Part shown: in pieces, positions 25,425-33,823 of the stretch
Layout of the letters: each line of letters begins with the position of its first letter
Numbering within the stretch: position 1 is the first letter of the stretch
DNA from: JAFALK01 sp036500605
Lineage (GTDB): Bacteria > Pseudomonadota > Gammaproteobacteria > Burkholderiales > Burkholderiaceae_C
Length of the DNA: 64,000 bases
Assembly (NCBI GenBank): GCA_036500605.1
Contig: DASYBU010000020.1
Span: 1 to 64,000, forward strand
Direction of reading: 5' to 3'
Translations under genes and position numbers: made by a program
Notes under the pieces: generated by a model
What the model saw: only the letters and a program-made list of their open reading frames with translations
What the model was told of the DNA's origin: nothing
Databases searched by the model: none

Positions 25425-27440
25425 TCACGCACCCATCAAGCGCTGCACCATCTGGATCAGCCGCAGATGCCGCACCGGCTTGGCGCAATGCATGTCGAAG
25501 CCCGCATCGAGCGCCTGCTCCTGGTCCTGCGTGCGCGTGAAGGCGGTCAGTGCAATCGCCGGCAGGCGCGGCTGGCCGGTCAGCGCTTCGCGCCGGCGCA
25601 GTTCGCGGATCAGCTCGTAGCCGTCCTGGTCCGGCAGGCCGATATCGCTGATCAGCACATCCGGTCTTTCGTGTTCCAGCAGATGCAGCGCGCTGGCGAA
25701 ATCGTGCGCCAGCGCGACTTGCGCGCCACGCTCGCGCAGGATCAGCTGCAGCATCGCGCCGGCTTCGAGATCGTCCTCGACGAGCACCAGCTTCGCACCG
25801 GTCAGCGACAGATCTGCACCGACCGAAGCGTCATCAAGATCGCCCGGACCGGTTCCGGTTCCGGTTCTGTTGCCCTCGCCGCCGGCCGCCTCGTCGTTCG
25901 CGCCGGGATTGGCACTGACCGGCAGCCAGATGCTGAAGGTCGAGCCTTCGCCCACGCCGGGGCTGCTGACCGCGATGGTTCCGCCGTGCGATTCCACCAG
26001 CTGCTTGACGATGGACAGGCCCAGCCCGAGCCCTCCGCTGTTGCGGTTGCGCGCCTCACGCAATTGCGAGAAACGGTCGAAGGCCAGCGGCATGAACTCC
26101 GCCGACATGCCCTGCCCCTCGTCGCGCACCGTCAGCGTCACGCCTTGCGGATCCTCGATCAACGCAACCCAGATACGCCCCCCGCGCGGTGAGAACTTGA
26201 TCGCGTTGGTCAGCAGGTTCCAGATCACCTGCTGCAGGCGCGAGGCATCTGCGCGAATCGCGCGGTAGCTCGGGCCGATATCGAGGATCGCCCGGTTCGC
26301 GTGTTCATCAAAGGACTGCTGCATCGCCTGCACCGCATCGCGCAGCAACTCGCCGGGGTCGACCGATTCGATCAGCATCGGCAGCTTGCCGGTGTTCAGC
26401 CGCGAGATGTCGAGCAGGTCCGTGATCATGCGGCCCTGCAGCTTGACGTTGCGGTCGATCGCCGCAAAACCGCGCATCTGCTCGGGCGTGCCGCCGCGCT
26501 TCATCAGCAGGTGCGCCCACTGGATGATCGCGTTGAGCGGCGTGCGCAGCTCGTGCGAGAGGATGGCGATGAAATCGTCCTTGGTGCGGTTGATCCGCTC
26601 GGCCTCGCTGCGGGCCACGCGTTCGCGCTCAAGCAATTGCTTGCGCTGCGCCTCGAGCAGCACGCGCTGCGAGATGTCGTTGACGACGACCATGTCCAGG
26701 CCCGGCTCGATGTCACGCGACATGCTCCATTCGAGATGCACGAGATGGCTGGCCAGATCGCGAACCGGGAATTCCCAGCTGAGCCGCGGGCTGTCGTGCT
26801 GCGCCATGTCCTCGGCGGTCTGCAGGAACTCCGGCGGCACGAATTCGCTGACCGGGCGGCCCAGCAGCAGCGGCTCCTCGCGGCCCATCAGGCGCTGCAA
26901 GGCCGGGTTGACCTCGACAAAACAGCCCTGCTCATCGAGCAGGGCGATGCCGCTGGGTGCTTGCGAATAGATCGCACGGAACTTGGCCTCCGAATGGCGC
27001 ATCGCATCTTCGGCAATGCGCGTGCGAACGAGCGCCTGCACGGTCGCCACCAGCACGGCCGGCTCGACCGGGCGGGTCAGGTAGGCGTCGGCGCCGGAGT
27101 CGAGGCCGCGCAACTTGTCGGTGTCGGTCACATAGGCGGCGGTCAGGTGCAGCACCGGCATGCGCGCGGTGGCGGGGCGCGAACGCAGCTGGCGGCACAG
27201 GGCGAAGCCGTCCATGTCCGTGTCCGGCAGATGCACATCGACGACCATGGCGGAGATCTCGTCGGTGGCGGTGGCCAGGCCGGCCGCGCCGGTCGAGGCC
27301 TCGCGCGTGCGAAAGCCTGCGTTGTTGAGCAGGCGCACCGTGGCGTAAAGGCTGGCCGGCTCGTCGTCCACGACGAGCAGCAGATGCTGCGAGCGATCGA
27401 TCGGACGGAAGTCCGCCAGCGCGAGCGCGTCATGGCTCAT
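25425..27440 (-). CDS. Soluble hybrid histidine kinase (REC-PAS-HisKA-HATPase-REC)
   Basis: The 671-residue protein has a receiver domain (residues 20-140, VDVHLPD acceptor), a PAS domain (about 152-265), a coiled linker, HisKA (AILSHELRTPLN), HATPase (NLLTNAIKFSP, GLGLGLSIVK) and a C-terminal receiver (LISDIGLPDQDGYE). No transmembrane segment is seen, so it is cytoplasmic. Its start overlaps the stop of the RsbS-kinase chimera by 4 nt, placing it as the last gene of the stressosome-type operon. The output of its phosphorelay is not visible here. The lone receiver gene at 31167 is a candidate partner. Confidence 0.92.
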   Translation of the reverse strand: MSHDALALADFRPIDRSQHLLLVVDDEPASLYATVRLLNNAGFRTREASTGAAGLATATDEISAMVVDVHLPDTDMDGFALCRQLRSRPATARMPVLHLTAAYVTDTDKLRGLDSGADAYLTRPVEPAVLVATVQALVRTRIAEDAMRHSEAKFRAIYSQAPSGIALLDEQGCFVEVNPALQRLMGREEPLLLGRPVSEFVPPEFLQTAEDMAQHDSPRLSWEFPVRDLASHLVHLEWSMSRDIEPGLDMVVVNDISQRVLLEAQRKQLLERERVARSEAERINRTKDDFIAILSHELRTPLNAIIQWAHLLMKRGGTPEQMRGFAAIDRNVKLQGRMITDLLDISRLNTGKLPMLIESVDPGELLRDAVQAMQQSFDEHANRAILDIGPSYRAIRADASRLQQVIWNLLTNAIKFSPRGGRIWVALIEDPQGVTLTVRDEGQGMSAEFMPLAFDRFSQLREARNRNSGGLGLGLSIVKQLVESHGGTIAVSSPGVGEGSTFSIWLPVSANPGANDEAAGGEGNRTGTGTGPGDLDDASVGADLSLTGAKLVLVEDDLEAGAMLQLILRERGAQVALAHDFASALHLLEHERPDVLISDIGLPDQDGYELIRELRRREALTGQPRLPAIALTAFTRTQDQEQALDAGFDMHCAKPVRHLRLIQMVQRLMGA

Positions 27441-28015
27441 GGCGGACTCCTCGTCGATATCGCTGACGCAGCTGCTGCCGTGTCGCTGACGCCGAAGGTC
27501 ACGAAGCCGTCGGCTTGCGGAATCGCCCTCACCCGCACCTCGCCCCTGACCGTGAACTTCAGCGCGTTCGAGATGAAGTTGCGCAGGATCTGCGAGAGCT
27601 TCTGGTCGTCCGTGCAGAGCCGGCCGATGCGCACATGCCAGCCGTCGCCGCTGATGTGTTCGCCGGGCGCAGCCAGGCTGATGCCGGCGACATCGAAACG
27701 CGCCGCCGGCGCCGGAGCGCTCGAGGGCGGCTCGCCCGACCGGCCAATCCGCGCATAGAGCACGCTGCCCTTGCCCGCCACCGAGAAGGCCGAGAACGCG
27801 CTCGACCTACGCTGCGAGATATTGGCCAGCATGCGGTCGATGAAGGAATCGACGATCTCAAGCGCCGAGATGTCGATCAGCACGCCCGCGGCGCCGGTGC
27901 GCTCGACCGCCGACGAAAGATCGTCCTGCAGCCGCGGCGCCGTCTGGTCCTGCATGTCCACCTGGAGGGTGACCAGCAGACACTTGCCCATCCGGAGAAT
28001 TGGAATGCGGTCCAT
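27437..28015 (-). CDS. Chimeric RsbS-kinase remnant
   Basis: The 192-residue protein fuses two unrelated pieces. Residues 1-67 are the first half of an RsbS-type STAS protein (MDRIPILRMGKCLLVTLQVD, with the phospho-serine region LEIVDSFIDRMLANIS). After a linker, residues about 130-175 are part of a HATPase domain (KLSQILRNFISNALKFTVRG, FGVSDT). The HATPase then breaks off into AAAASAISTRSPP before the G-boxes. The second half of RsbS, all of RsbT and most of a kinase are missing, which indicates internal deletions in an ancestral rsbR-rsbS-rsbT-kinase operon. It is probably non-functional as a kinase. The 4-nt overlap with the next gene is preserved. Confidence 0.8.
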   Translation of the reverse strand: MDRIPILRMGKCLLVTLQVDMQDQTAPRLQDDLSSAVERTGAAGVLIDISALEIVDSFIDRMLANISQRRSSAFSAFSVAGKGSVLYARIGRSGEPPSSAPAPAARFDVAGISLAAPGEHISGDGWHVRIGRLCTDDQKLSQILRNFISNALKFTVRGEVRVRAIPQADGFVTFGVSDTAAAASAISTRSPP

Positions 28016-28027
28016 ACAACTACCGCG

Positions 28028-28465
28028 TTACTTCGACGGACTGGGGACGCCGAAACCGCCCTTTTTGAGCGCCAGCGGGAGCGCGTCGGCCAGGGGCGCC
28101 TTCGTGGTGATGCCCTGCAGGTCGATGCCCAGACGGATGATCGTCTGCGCGATCTGCGGGCGGATGCCGCTGATGATGCAGCCGGCGCCCATCAGCCGGA
28201 TGGCGGTCACCGTCTTGAGCAGATGCCGGGCCACCAGCGTGTCCACGGTGGGCACGCTGGTGATGTCGATGATGGCCAGTTCGGAGCCGGTCTCGACGAT
28301 GCGCTGCAGCAGCGACTCCATCGCCATCTGCGTGCGGCCGCTGTCCAGCGAGCCGATCATGGGCACGGCCAGCACGCCGTCGCAGAGCTTGACCACCGGC
28401 GTGGAGAGCTCGAGCTGCTCCTGAACTGACTGGCCTCGCCCGCCGTCGAGCCCTGGGCCGCACAT
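28028..28465 (-). CDS. STAS-domain remnant of an RsbR-type protein
   Basis: The frame encodes the C-terminal STAS domain of RsbR: LELSTPVVKL, GSLDSGRTQMAMESLLQRIV, AIIDITSVPTVDTLVARHLL and a SGIRPQIAQTII segment. RsbR-type proteins form stressosomes with RsbS, and RsbT phosphorylates Thr residues in this domain. The N-terminal part lies in another frame (28357-28686), joined by a deletion. An ATG at 28465 could start this frame on its own, giving 145 residues. It precedes the RsbS-derived chimera by 12 bp. Confidence 0.75.
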   Translation of the reverse strand: MCGPGLDGGRGQSVQEQLELSTPVVKLCDGVLAVPMIGSLDSGRTQMAMESLLQRIVETGSELAIIDITSVPTVDTLVARHLLKTVTAIRLMGAGCIISGIRPQIAQTIIRLGIDLQGITTKAPLADALPLALKKGGFGVPSPSK

Positions 28466-28686
28466 TCCCGCGAGAGGCTGCGCAACACATTGCGCGCCTT
28501 GTCGAGCGCCGGGCTGTCCAGTTGCTCGGGGTCGGCGTCCGCGCGGATCGCCTCATGCACGGCCGCCAGCAGGGCCTGCGCTTCCTGGATGTCGCCGGTC
28601 TGGCCAACGTCCCTCATCCAGTCGCGCAGGATCTGGTCCTTCTGCTGAGTCAGCAGCGAATCGACCGTGGTATTTTCTGTCTTCAT
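28357..28686 (-). pseudogene. N-terminal fragment of a frameshifted RsbR-type gene
   Basis: The frame starts MKTENTTVDSLLTQQKDQIL and matches the RsbRD (globin-like) N-terminal domain of RsbR-type sensors up to ECAAQGSTAGEASQF. The remaining half of that domain (roughly 80 residues judging from family length) is missing. The sequence then continues in a different frame as the STAS domain. The annotated frame reads on into a Ser/Arg-rich out-of-frame tail and stops at 28357. I read this as one broken gene spanning 28028-28686. Confidence 0.75.
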
Positions 28687-28792
28687 GGGAGTGCATCCAG
28701 GAGGGAACCGGCATGAATCGCTCCCGCCTTTTCGGGGAGCAGGAACCTCGGCGCAGCATAAGGCTCGACAGCGACAAACCGGTAGCCGCCCT

Positions 28793-28864
28793 TGTAGGAC
28801 AAGAGGAGGTTTTTTGTAGGTCTGAACCTCTTCCCGTGCGTCGAAGCTGAGGCCTTGTCCTACA
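28793..28864. promoter_or_regulatory. Inverted TGTAGGACAAG motifs in the rsbR/kinase divergent promoter region
   Basis: TGTAGGACAAG (28793-28803) and its exact reverse complement CTTGTCCTACA (28854-28864) lie in the 248-bp divergent region between the RsbR fragment and the hybrid kinase. A TTGTAGG piece lies between them (about 28814). Each copy points TTGTCCTACA in the direction of its gene (107 bp from the minus-strand start, 71 bp from the plus-strand start). Similar motifs recur elsewhere in the stress block. Confidence 0.45.
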
Positions 28865-28934
28865 CATTCAGAGCCGTGCATCAGACATACTCAGCCGCCG
28901 TGAATCGCCCCACCCAACCAGCTGAAATGCGCCG

Positions 28935-31148
28935 ATGAGAATCCGATCTCAGCTTCTTCTGGTGGCCGCCGTGGTCTTCATCCCGGGCTTCATTGCCTCG
29001 GTGATCGCGGTCGAGAAGGTCAGGGACGGCGAGCGCGAGGCGGCCTTGCGCGGCCTGGGGGAAACCGTCAGGGCCACAGCCCTGCTGGTCGACGGACAGG
29101 TCCAGCGCTCGCTCGGCGCGCTGACGGCGCTCGCCCAATCCGACTATCTGCGCACAGGCGATTTCGCCGCCTTCTACACCCAGGCCCAGGCGAGCAACCA
29201 GCCGCCCAATGTCTGGACCCTGCTGCTTGATGAAAACGGCCGGCAGATCCTCAACACGGCCGTGCCCTTCGGCACGCCGCCGCCGTCCCCGCCCTCGGCG
29301 GAAACCCGGGAGCGGGTGGCGCACGCCTTGTCCAGCCCGAAGCTCTATGTCTCGGACCTGATCGTCGGGCCGGTCACCGGCAAGGTCATCACGACGATGT
29401 ACCTGGCCACGAAAGACTGGAGCGGCAAGCGGTACGTGGTTGCCCAGGCCTTTGCGCTCGATCACTGGAAGGATTCGGTCCTGCTGCCGTCCAACCGGCC
29501 GGCCTGGCTGGTGGGCGTGCTGGATCGCAAGGGCCGCTTCATCGCCCGCAACCACGGCTCCGAAGAAAGAGTGGGCCAACCGGCGCGGCCGGAACTGGTG
29601 GCCGCGGCGGCAGCGGATCAGAGCGGCCTGATCCGGCATGCCACGCTTGAGGGCATGGAGTCCTACGACGCCTTCACACACTCGGCGCTGACGGGCTGGA
29701 CCGTGGCGGTCGCCGCGCCGGTCAGCTCGATCGAGGCCTCGGCGACGCAGGCCGTCACGCTGCTTGCCGCCGGCGGCGCGCTCGCGCTGATCGCCGCGAT
29801 CCTGGCGGCGCTCTATTGGGGGCGCACCTTCATCGAGGTGATCGCCCTGGCCTCGCGGGCCGCGCGTCGCGTCGGGCAGGGCGAGGAGCCCAAGCTGAAG
29901 CCCACCTCGATCCACGAAGTGAACACGCTCTACGACGCATTGGCCGATGCAGGCCACCTGCTCGCGGCGGAGAAGAACGCAAGAGCCATCGCCGAGACCC
30001 AAAGAACACTGCTGCTCGAACAGGAAACCGCGCTCCGCGAAGCCGCGCAGCGCCAGAACGCGGCCAAGGACCAGTTCCTCGCGCTGCTGGGCCACGAGCT
30101 GCGCAATCCCCTGGCGGCGATCTCGGGCGCGACCGCCGTGCTGCGGCGCGGGCGGGTCGTGTCCGAAGGCGGTGAACGTTTCCTGCAGATCATCGAACGC
30201 CAGAACCACCACCTGCGCCACATCGTCGACGACCTGCTCGAGGTCAGCCGCATGCTCTCGGGCAAGCTGATGCTCGAGCTGACCGCACTCGACCTGGCAG
30301 CCTGTGTGCGCAGTTGCGTGGAGGCGATCCAGGGCACCGAGCGCGCGCATCTGCACCAGCTCGTCGTCGAGGCCGCGCAGCCCGTGTGGGTGCGCGGCGA
30401 TGCGGTGCGAATCGAGCAGATCGTCAACAACCTGGTCTCGAACGCACTGAAGTTCTCGAACCCCGGCACGCCGATCCGCATCGGCGTGAAAGCGGTGGGC
30501 GAGCAGGCCGTGCTGGAGGTCCGCGATGAAGGCCTCGGCATCTCGCCTGAGCTGATGCCGCGCATCTTCGATCCCTTCGTGCAGGGCCCCGCACAGCCGG
30601 GCAAGCTGGCCACGGGCCTGGGCGTTGGCCTCTCGCTGGTCAAGCAACTGGTTGAGCTTCATGGCGGCACGGTCAACGTGCGCAGCCAGGGCGCCGACAC
30701 CGGATCAAGCTTCACGATCACGCTGCCGCGGATCATGCCGGCGGCAACGCTCGCGCGCGTGCCCAGCCAGGCACCGGAAAACCGGCGTCACATCCTCTTC
30801 GTGGAAGACAATGAGGATGCGATGGCGTCGATGAGCGAAGTCCTGCGGATGATGGGTCACGAGGTCGTCCCGGCCCGCAATGCGGCGGAGGCGCTGGCCC
30901 AGGCCGAAGCCACGGCGCAAGCCGATGCGGGCTTCGATGTGGTGCTGATGGACATCGGCCTGCCGGACAAGACCGGATACGAACTGGCGGGCGCGCTGCG
31001 TAAACTGCCCGCCACCGCACATGCGCGGATGGTGGCGCTGACCGGCTACGGCCAGGCCTCGGACAAGGAGCGGGCGCTGTCAGCCGGCTTCGACATGCAC
31101 TTGAGCAAGCCGGCCGATCCCGACCAGTTGGCCCGGATCATTGGATAA
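28935..31148 (+). CDS. Membrane hybrid histidine kinase (extracytoplasmic sensor-HisKA-HATPase-REC)
   Basis: The 737-residue protein begins with a transmembrane segment (residues 6-24). A periplasmic Cache-like sensor domain follows (about 30-270), then a second transmembrane segment (about 275-297) and a HAMP-like region. Next are HisKA (LGHELRNPLAAIS), HATPase (NNLVSNALKFS, GVGLSLVKQL) and a C-terminal receiver (VLMDIGLPDKTGYE). It is a classical extracytoplasmic sensor whose phosphoryl group can pass to its own receiver. It is followed 18 bp later by a lone receiver gene, likely its partner. It is divergent from the decayed rsb operon. Confidence 0.92.
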   Translation: MRIRSQLLLVAAVVFIPGFIASVIAVEKVRDGEREAALRGLGETVRATALLVDGQVQRSLGALTALAQSDYLRTGDFAAFYTQAQASNQPPNVWTLLLDENGRQILNTAVPFGTPPPSPPSAETRERVAHALSSPKLYVSDLIVGPVTGKVITTMYLATKDWSGKRYVVAQAFALDHWKDSVLLPSNRPAWLVGVLDRKGRFIARNHGSEERVGQPARPELVAAAAADQSGLIRHATLEGMESYDAFTHSALTGWTVAVAAPVSSIEASATQAVTLLAAGGALALIAAILAALYWGRTFIEVIALASRAARRVGQGEEPKLKPTSIHEVNTLYDALADAGHLLAAEKNARAIAETQRTLLLEQETALREAAQRQNAAKDQFLALLGHELRNPLAAISGATAVLRRGRVVSEGGERFLQIIERQNHHLRHIVDDLLEVSRMLSGKLMLELTALDLAACVRSCVEAIQGTERAHLHQLVVEAAQPVWVRGDAVRIEQIVNNLVSNALKFSNPGTPIRIGVKAVGEQAVLEVRDEGLGISPELMPRIFDPFVQGPAQPGKLATGLGVGLSLVKQLVELHGGTVNVRSQGADTGSSFTITLPRIMPAATLARVPSQAPENRRHILFVEDNEDAMASMSEVLRMMGHEVVPARNAAEALAQAEATAQADAGFDVVLMDIGLPDKTGYELAGALRKLPATAHARMVALTGYGQASDKERALSAGFDMHLSKPADPDQLARIIG

Positions 31149-31166
31149 CACGCCAGGGGAGCGGAC

Positions 31167-31553
31167 ATGGAAGCGGCGGGGATGAAGGCGGACGAAGTCA
31201 GGGTCCTGGTGGTCGACGATGCCCCCGATTCGGCAGAGATGCTTGCGCTCGTGCTCGAGATGGACGGCTACACGGTGCGCGCCGTTCACAGCGCGGAAGA
31301 GGCCTTGCAGGTCGTCAAGCCGTTTGCGCCCTTGTGCGTGCTGATCGACATCCACATGCCCGGCCTCGGCGGCCACGGGCTGACCGAGCAGTTGCGCGCG
31401 CATTACGGCGGCGACATCGTGCTGATCGCCGTGACCGGCGCCGGCATGGCTGACGAGCGCATCTCCCACAGCTTCGCGCAGTTCGACCACTACCTGCGCA
31501 AGCCCGTGGACATGGCGCTCCTGAAGAAGTTGCTGCCGCCGATCGACGGCTGA
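31167..31553 (+). CDS. Single-domain response regulator
   Basis: The 128-residue receiver domain alone has an acidic pocket VVDDAP, the acceptor Asp in VLIDIHMPG (about residue 59), a conserved Thr in AVTGAG and Lys in LRKPVD. No output domain is present. It is placed 18 bp after the hybrid kinase in the same operon, so it probably acts as a phosphorelay intermediate or competes for phosphate. A ribosome binding site (GGGGAG) lies upstream. Confidence 0.9.
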   Translation: MEAAGMKADEVRVLVVDDAPDSAEMLALVLEMDGYTVRAVHSAEEALQVVKPFAPLCVLIDIHMPGLGGHGLTEQLRAHYGGDIVLIAVTGAGMADERISHSFAQFDHYLRKPVDMALLKKLLPPIDG

Positions 31554-31668
31554 AAGAACAAGAGCAAGAAGCGCTCGGCCCCCATTCCTACCGACGGAAT
31601 CGGCGCTCTCCCACAAGCCCCCTCGCCGCGCTGACGGACCATCCCGTGCATTCAGCGAGGAGACTTCT

Positions 31669-32769
31669 ATGGACACCATCAGTTCCGCCATGTCGAAGGA
31701 CGCAGGCCTGCGTCGCTCAGCCTTTGACGCAGATCCCGTTCCCGCCCGACTCGGGCACCACGATCACGCCGTTTCATGGCCGGCCGTCCTGGCCGGCGCA
31801 GCGGGCGCGGCAGCGCTCTCGCTGATCCTGGTGATCCTCGGCACGGGCCTGGGCCTGTCGTCGATCTCGCCGTGGGTCGATCATGGCGTCAGTGCCAGCA
31901 CCCTGGGCACCTCGACCATCGTGTGGATCACGCTCACGCAGCTGGCGGCCTCGGCCCTCGGCGGCTATCTGGCGGGTCGATTGCGCGGACGTTGGTCCGA
32001 CACGCAAGCCGACGAGGTCTACTTCCGCGATACGGCGCACGGCTTCCTGGCCTGGGCGATTGCCACGCTGGTCACGGCGGCGCTGCTGACCACGGCCACG
32101 GCCTCGATCCTCGGTGCGGGCGCCAAGGCGGGCGCGGCGCTGGTTGGCGGCGGGGCGACGGCGGCGGTCGCCACGGCTGGTGCCGCGGCGGCTCAGGGCG
32201 CAATGCCCGGTATGCCCGGTATGCCCGGCACGCCCGGCACGCCCGGCATGTCCAGCCAGGCTGGCGGCGACGCGATGAAGATGTCGAACGCGTACTACAT
32301 CGATTCGCTGTTCAGGCCTGATCCCGCGGCTGCTACTGCTGCTGCAGCAGCGCCAGGGGCCTCGCCTGCGGCGGCCTCCACCACGGCGGCGAGCTCCATG
32401 TCGGGCATGGCGTCCAACGCTTCGTCCAACGCTTCATCGAACAATTCGTCGAACACCGAGGCCACCGCCATCTTCGTGAACGCGCTCAAGACCGGCACGC
32501 TGCCGCCCGAAGACGCGGCCTATCTCGGCCAGAAGGTCTCGCAACAGACCGGCATGAGCCAGCAGGACGCTCAGAAACGCGTGACCGACACCTTCGCCCG
32601 CATGCAGGCCAAGGCCCATGAGGCAGCGACCACTGCGCAGGAAGCCGCCGACAAGGCCCGCAAAGCCTCGGCCTACGCCGCGCTCTGGCTGTTCGTCTCG
32701 CTGCTGCTCGGCGCCTTCGGGGCCAGCCTGATGGCCACCTTCGGCGGCCGCCAGCGCGACCTGCCCTAA
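31669..32769 (+). CDS. Membrane protein with collagen-like and low-complexity linker
   Basis: The 366-residue protein has an N-terminal half with several transmembrane segments (about 38-60, 75-100, 122-150). A low-complexity part follows, with a collagen-like GMPGMPGTPGTPGM run and a Ser/Asn repeat (NASSNASSNNSSN). A soluble helical segment (about 260-335) and a final transmembrane segment (about 337-358) complete it. No domain family is recognised with confidence. The start follows GAGGAG. It is followed 25 bp later by a 24-residue membrane microprotein. Confidence 0.8.
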   Translation: MDTISSAMSKDAGLRRSAFDADPVPARLGHHDHAVSWPAVLAGAAGAAALSLILVILGTGLGLSSISPWVDHGVSASTLGTSTIVWITLTQLAASALGGYLAGRLRGRWSDTQADEVYFRDTAHGFLAWAIATLVTAALLTTATASILGAGAKAGAALVGGGATAAVATAGAAAAQGAMPGMPGMPGTPGTPGMSSQAGGDAMKMSNAYYIDSLFRPDPAAATAAAAAPGASPAAASTTAASSMSGMASNASSNASSNNSSNTEATAIFVNALKTGTLPPEDAAYLGQKVSQQTGMSQQDAQKRVTDTFARMQAKAHEAATTAQEAADKARKASAYAALWLFVSLLLGAFGASLMATFGGRQRDLP

Positions 32770-32794
32770 CCCTCAACATCCACGGAGAACCATC

Positions 32795-32869
32795 ATGCGC
32801 TCACTGCTCCTGATCCTGCTCGGCGTTCCGCTTCCCATCGTGATCCTGATCGCCTTGTTCACGCACTGA
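32795..32869 (+). CDS. 24-residue hydrophobic microprotein
   Basis: The frame MRSLLLILLG...ALFTH codes a single hydrophobic helix ending in a polar Thr-His. It has a good ribosome binding site (GGAGAA, 6 nt before the ATG) and lies between a membrane protein gene and a terminator, which argues for real expression. Such tiny membrane proteins often accompany stress genes. Function is unknown. Confidence 0.65.
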   Translation: MRSLLLILLGVPLPIVILIALFTH

Positions 32870-32883
32870 CACACCAGCAACAA

Positions 32884-32920
32884 CAAGGCCGCGACCCCTG
32901 AGGGCCGCGGCCTTGGTTTG
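32884..32920 (+). terminator. Terminator after the microprotein
   Basis: A 10-bp stem, CAAGGCCGCG (32884-32893) with CGCGGCCTTG (32906-32915), has a 12-nt loop and is followed by GTTTG. It ends the operon from 31669 and also lies between convergent genes, since the next gene (32934) is on the minus strand. Confidence 0.7.
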
Positions 32921-32933
32921 TCGATCGCTGGTT

Positions 32934-33086
32934 TCAGCCGAGCGGCTTGTAGATCGGCGGATCCGGTTGCGGGAAGAACTGCATCTCACGCTCCAGCCAT
33001 TGCTGGCGCATCACCAGCTTGATCCGGCGTTTCTTGCTGGGCTGCACAGGGATGTCTTCGGGCCGGGGGCGTGACTTGCTCATCAT
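32934..33086 (-). CDS. Small basic protein of unknown function
   Basis: The 50-residue protein has a Lys/Arg-rich middle (SKKRRIKLVMRQQW) and a Pro-rich C-terminus ending PIYKPLG. The start has GGAGA 4 nt upstream. No family is recognised. The much longer in-frame extension to 33776 is antisense to other genes and is rejected. The 177 bp to the next gene contain a CTTGTAGGCC variant of the recurring motif. Confidence 0.65.
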   Translation of the reverse strand: MMSKSRPRPEDIPVQPSKKRRIKLVMRQQWLEREMQFFPQPDPPIYKPLG

Positions 33087-33263
33087 GAAATCTCCGTTCG
33101 AGTCTGTGGCGACGATTGGATGATGAGCTTGAGGCCGGACGCGGCTTGTAGGCCGATTTCTCGACACAAGGTCGGACCGCGGGAGCGGCACAAAGCGAGA
33201 CCAGGCATGTCGATTGCCCACGCCCACGCGCATTGAAAAACACATCTGGAGACCGACTTCATC

Positions 33264-33503
33264 ATGGCCCCTCAAGACGTTCAAAACCCTGCCGCCACGC
33301 TCGACGGCGGAAGCCGCTATCTGGGCCGCGAGGCCACGCACCCGGATCACCCCGACCGCCATGAGCAGTGGCGCGTCGAACAGATGAGCGCCTACGGCGA
33401 GGTCTACAGCTCCTGGCGCGACAACTACTGCCGCAAGCATCTGTGGGCGGCAGAACCTCAAGACGCGGCCTTGTCCTACATGAAGACGCTGTTCGCTGCG
33501 TAA
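33264..33503 (+). CDS. Small hypothetical protein
   Basis: The 79-residue hydrophilic protein is rich in His, Asp, Trp and Tyr (HPDHPDRHEQWRVEQM, YSSWRDNYCRKHLW). No family is recognised. The start at 33264 has a GGAG 13 nt upstream, somewhat far. It is followed 9 bp later by the DUF2789 gene, so the two are probably cotranscribed. Its last codons contain a TTGTCCTACA motif. Confidence 0.6.
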   Translation: MAPQDVQNPAATLDGGSRYLGREATHPDHPDRHEQWRVEQMSAYGEVYSSWRDNYCRKHLWAAEPQDAALSYMKTLFAA

Positions 33504-33512
33504 GCTGTCGGG

Positions 33513-33785
33513 ATGGACACCACCACGCACCACAGCTTGGCCGAACTCTTCGCCCAACTGGGCCTGCCCGATTCGCCGGCGCAGATCCGCCAGTTCATCG
33601 CCGAGCACCGGCCCTTGCCGCTGACGCTGAACCTGTCGGAAGCGCCGTTCTGGACGCCCAGCCAGGTCGCCTTCCTGAGGGAGCAGTGGCTCGCCGACGA
33701 TGGCGACTGGGTGGTGCAGATCGACGAGCTGAATGCCTCGCTGCGAGAACATCCCGAGCAAGAGGAACTGCCGCAAGCTCAGTGA
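33513..33785 (+). CDS. DUF2789 family protein
   Basis: The 90-residue protein matches the DUF2789 pattern: LAELFAQLGLP near the start, then FIAEHRPLP, then APFWTPSQVAFLREQW and a final DWVVQIDELN helix. The family is small, cytoplasmic, common in proteobacteria and of unknown function. Its length is typical. Confidence 0.85.
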   Translation: MDTTTHHSLAELFAQLGLPDSPAQIRQFIAEHRPLPLTLNLSEAPFWTPSQVAFLREQWLADDGDWVVQIDELNASLREHPEQEELPQAQ

Positions 33786-33823
33786 AACCGACGAAGAAAT
33801 GAGGCCAGCGGGCTTGTTGACCT

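Noticed and set aside
28881..30662. 593-codon minus-strand frame over the membrane hybrid kinase
   Set aside because: Antisense shadow. The plus-strand kinase has complete domains.
32205..32255. Short tandem repeat ATGCCCGGT/ACGCCCGGC as a regulatory array
   Set aside because: It is coding sequence for the collagen-like GMPGTPG linker of the membrane protein.
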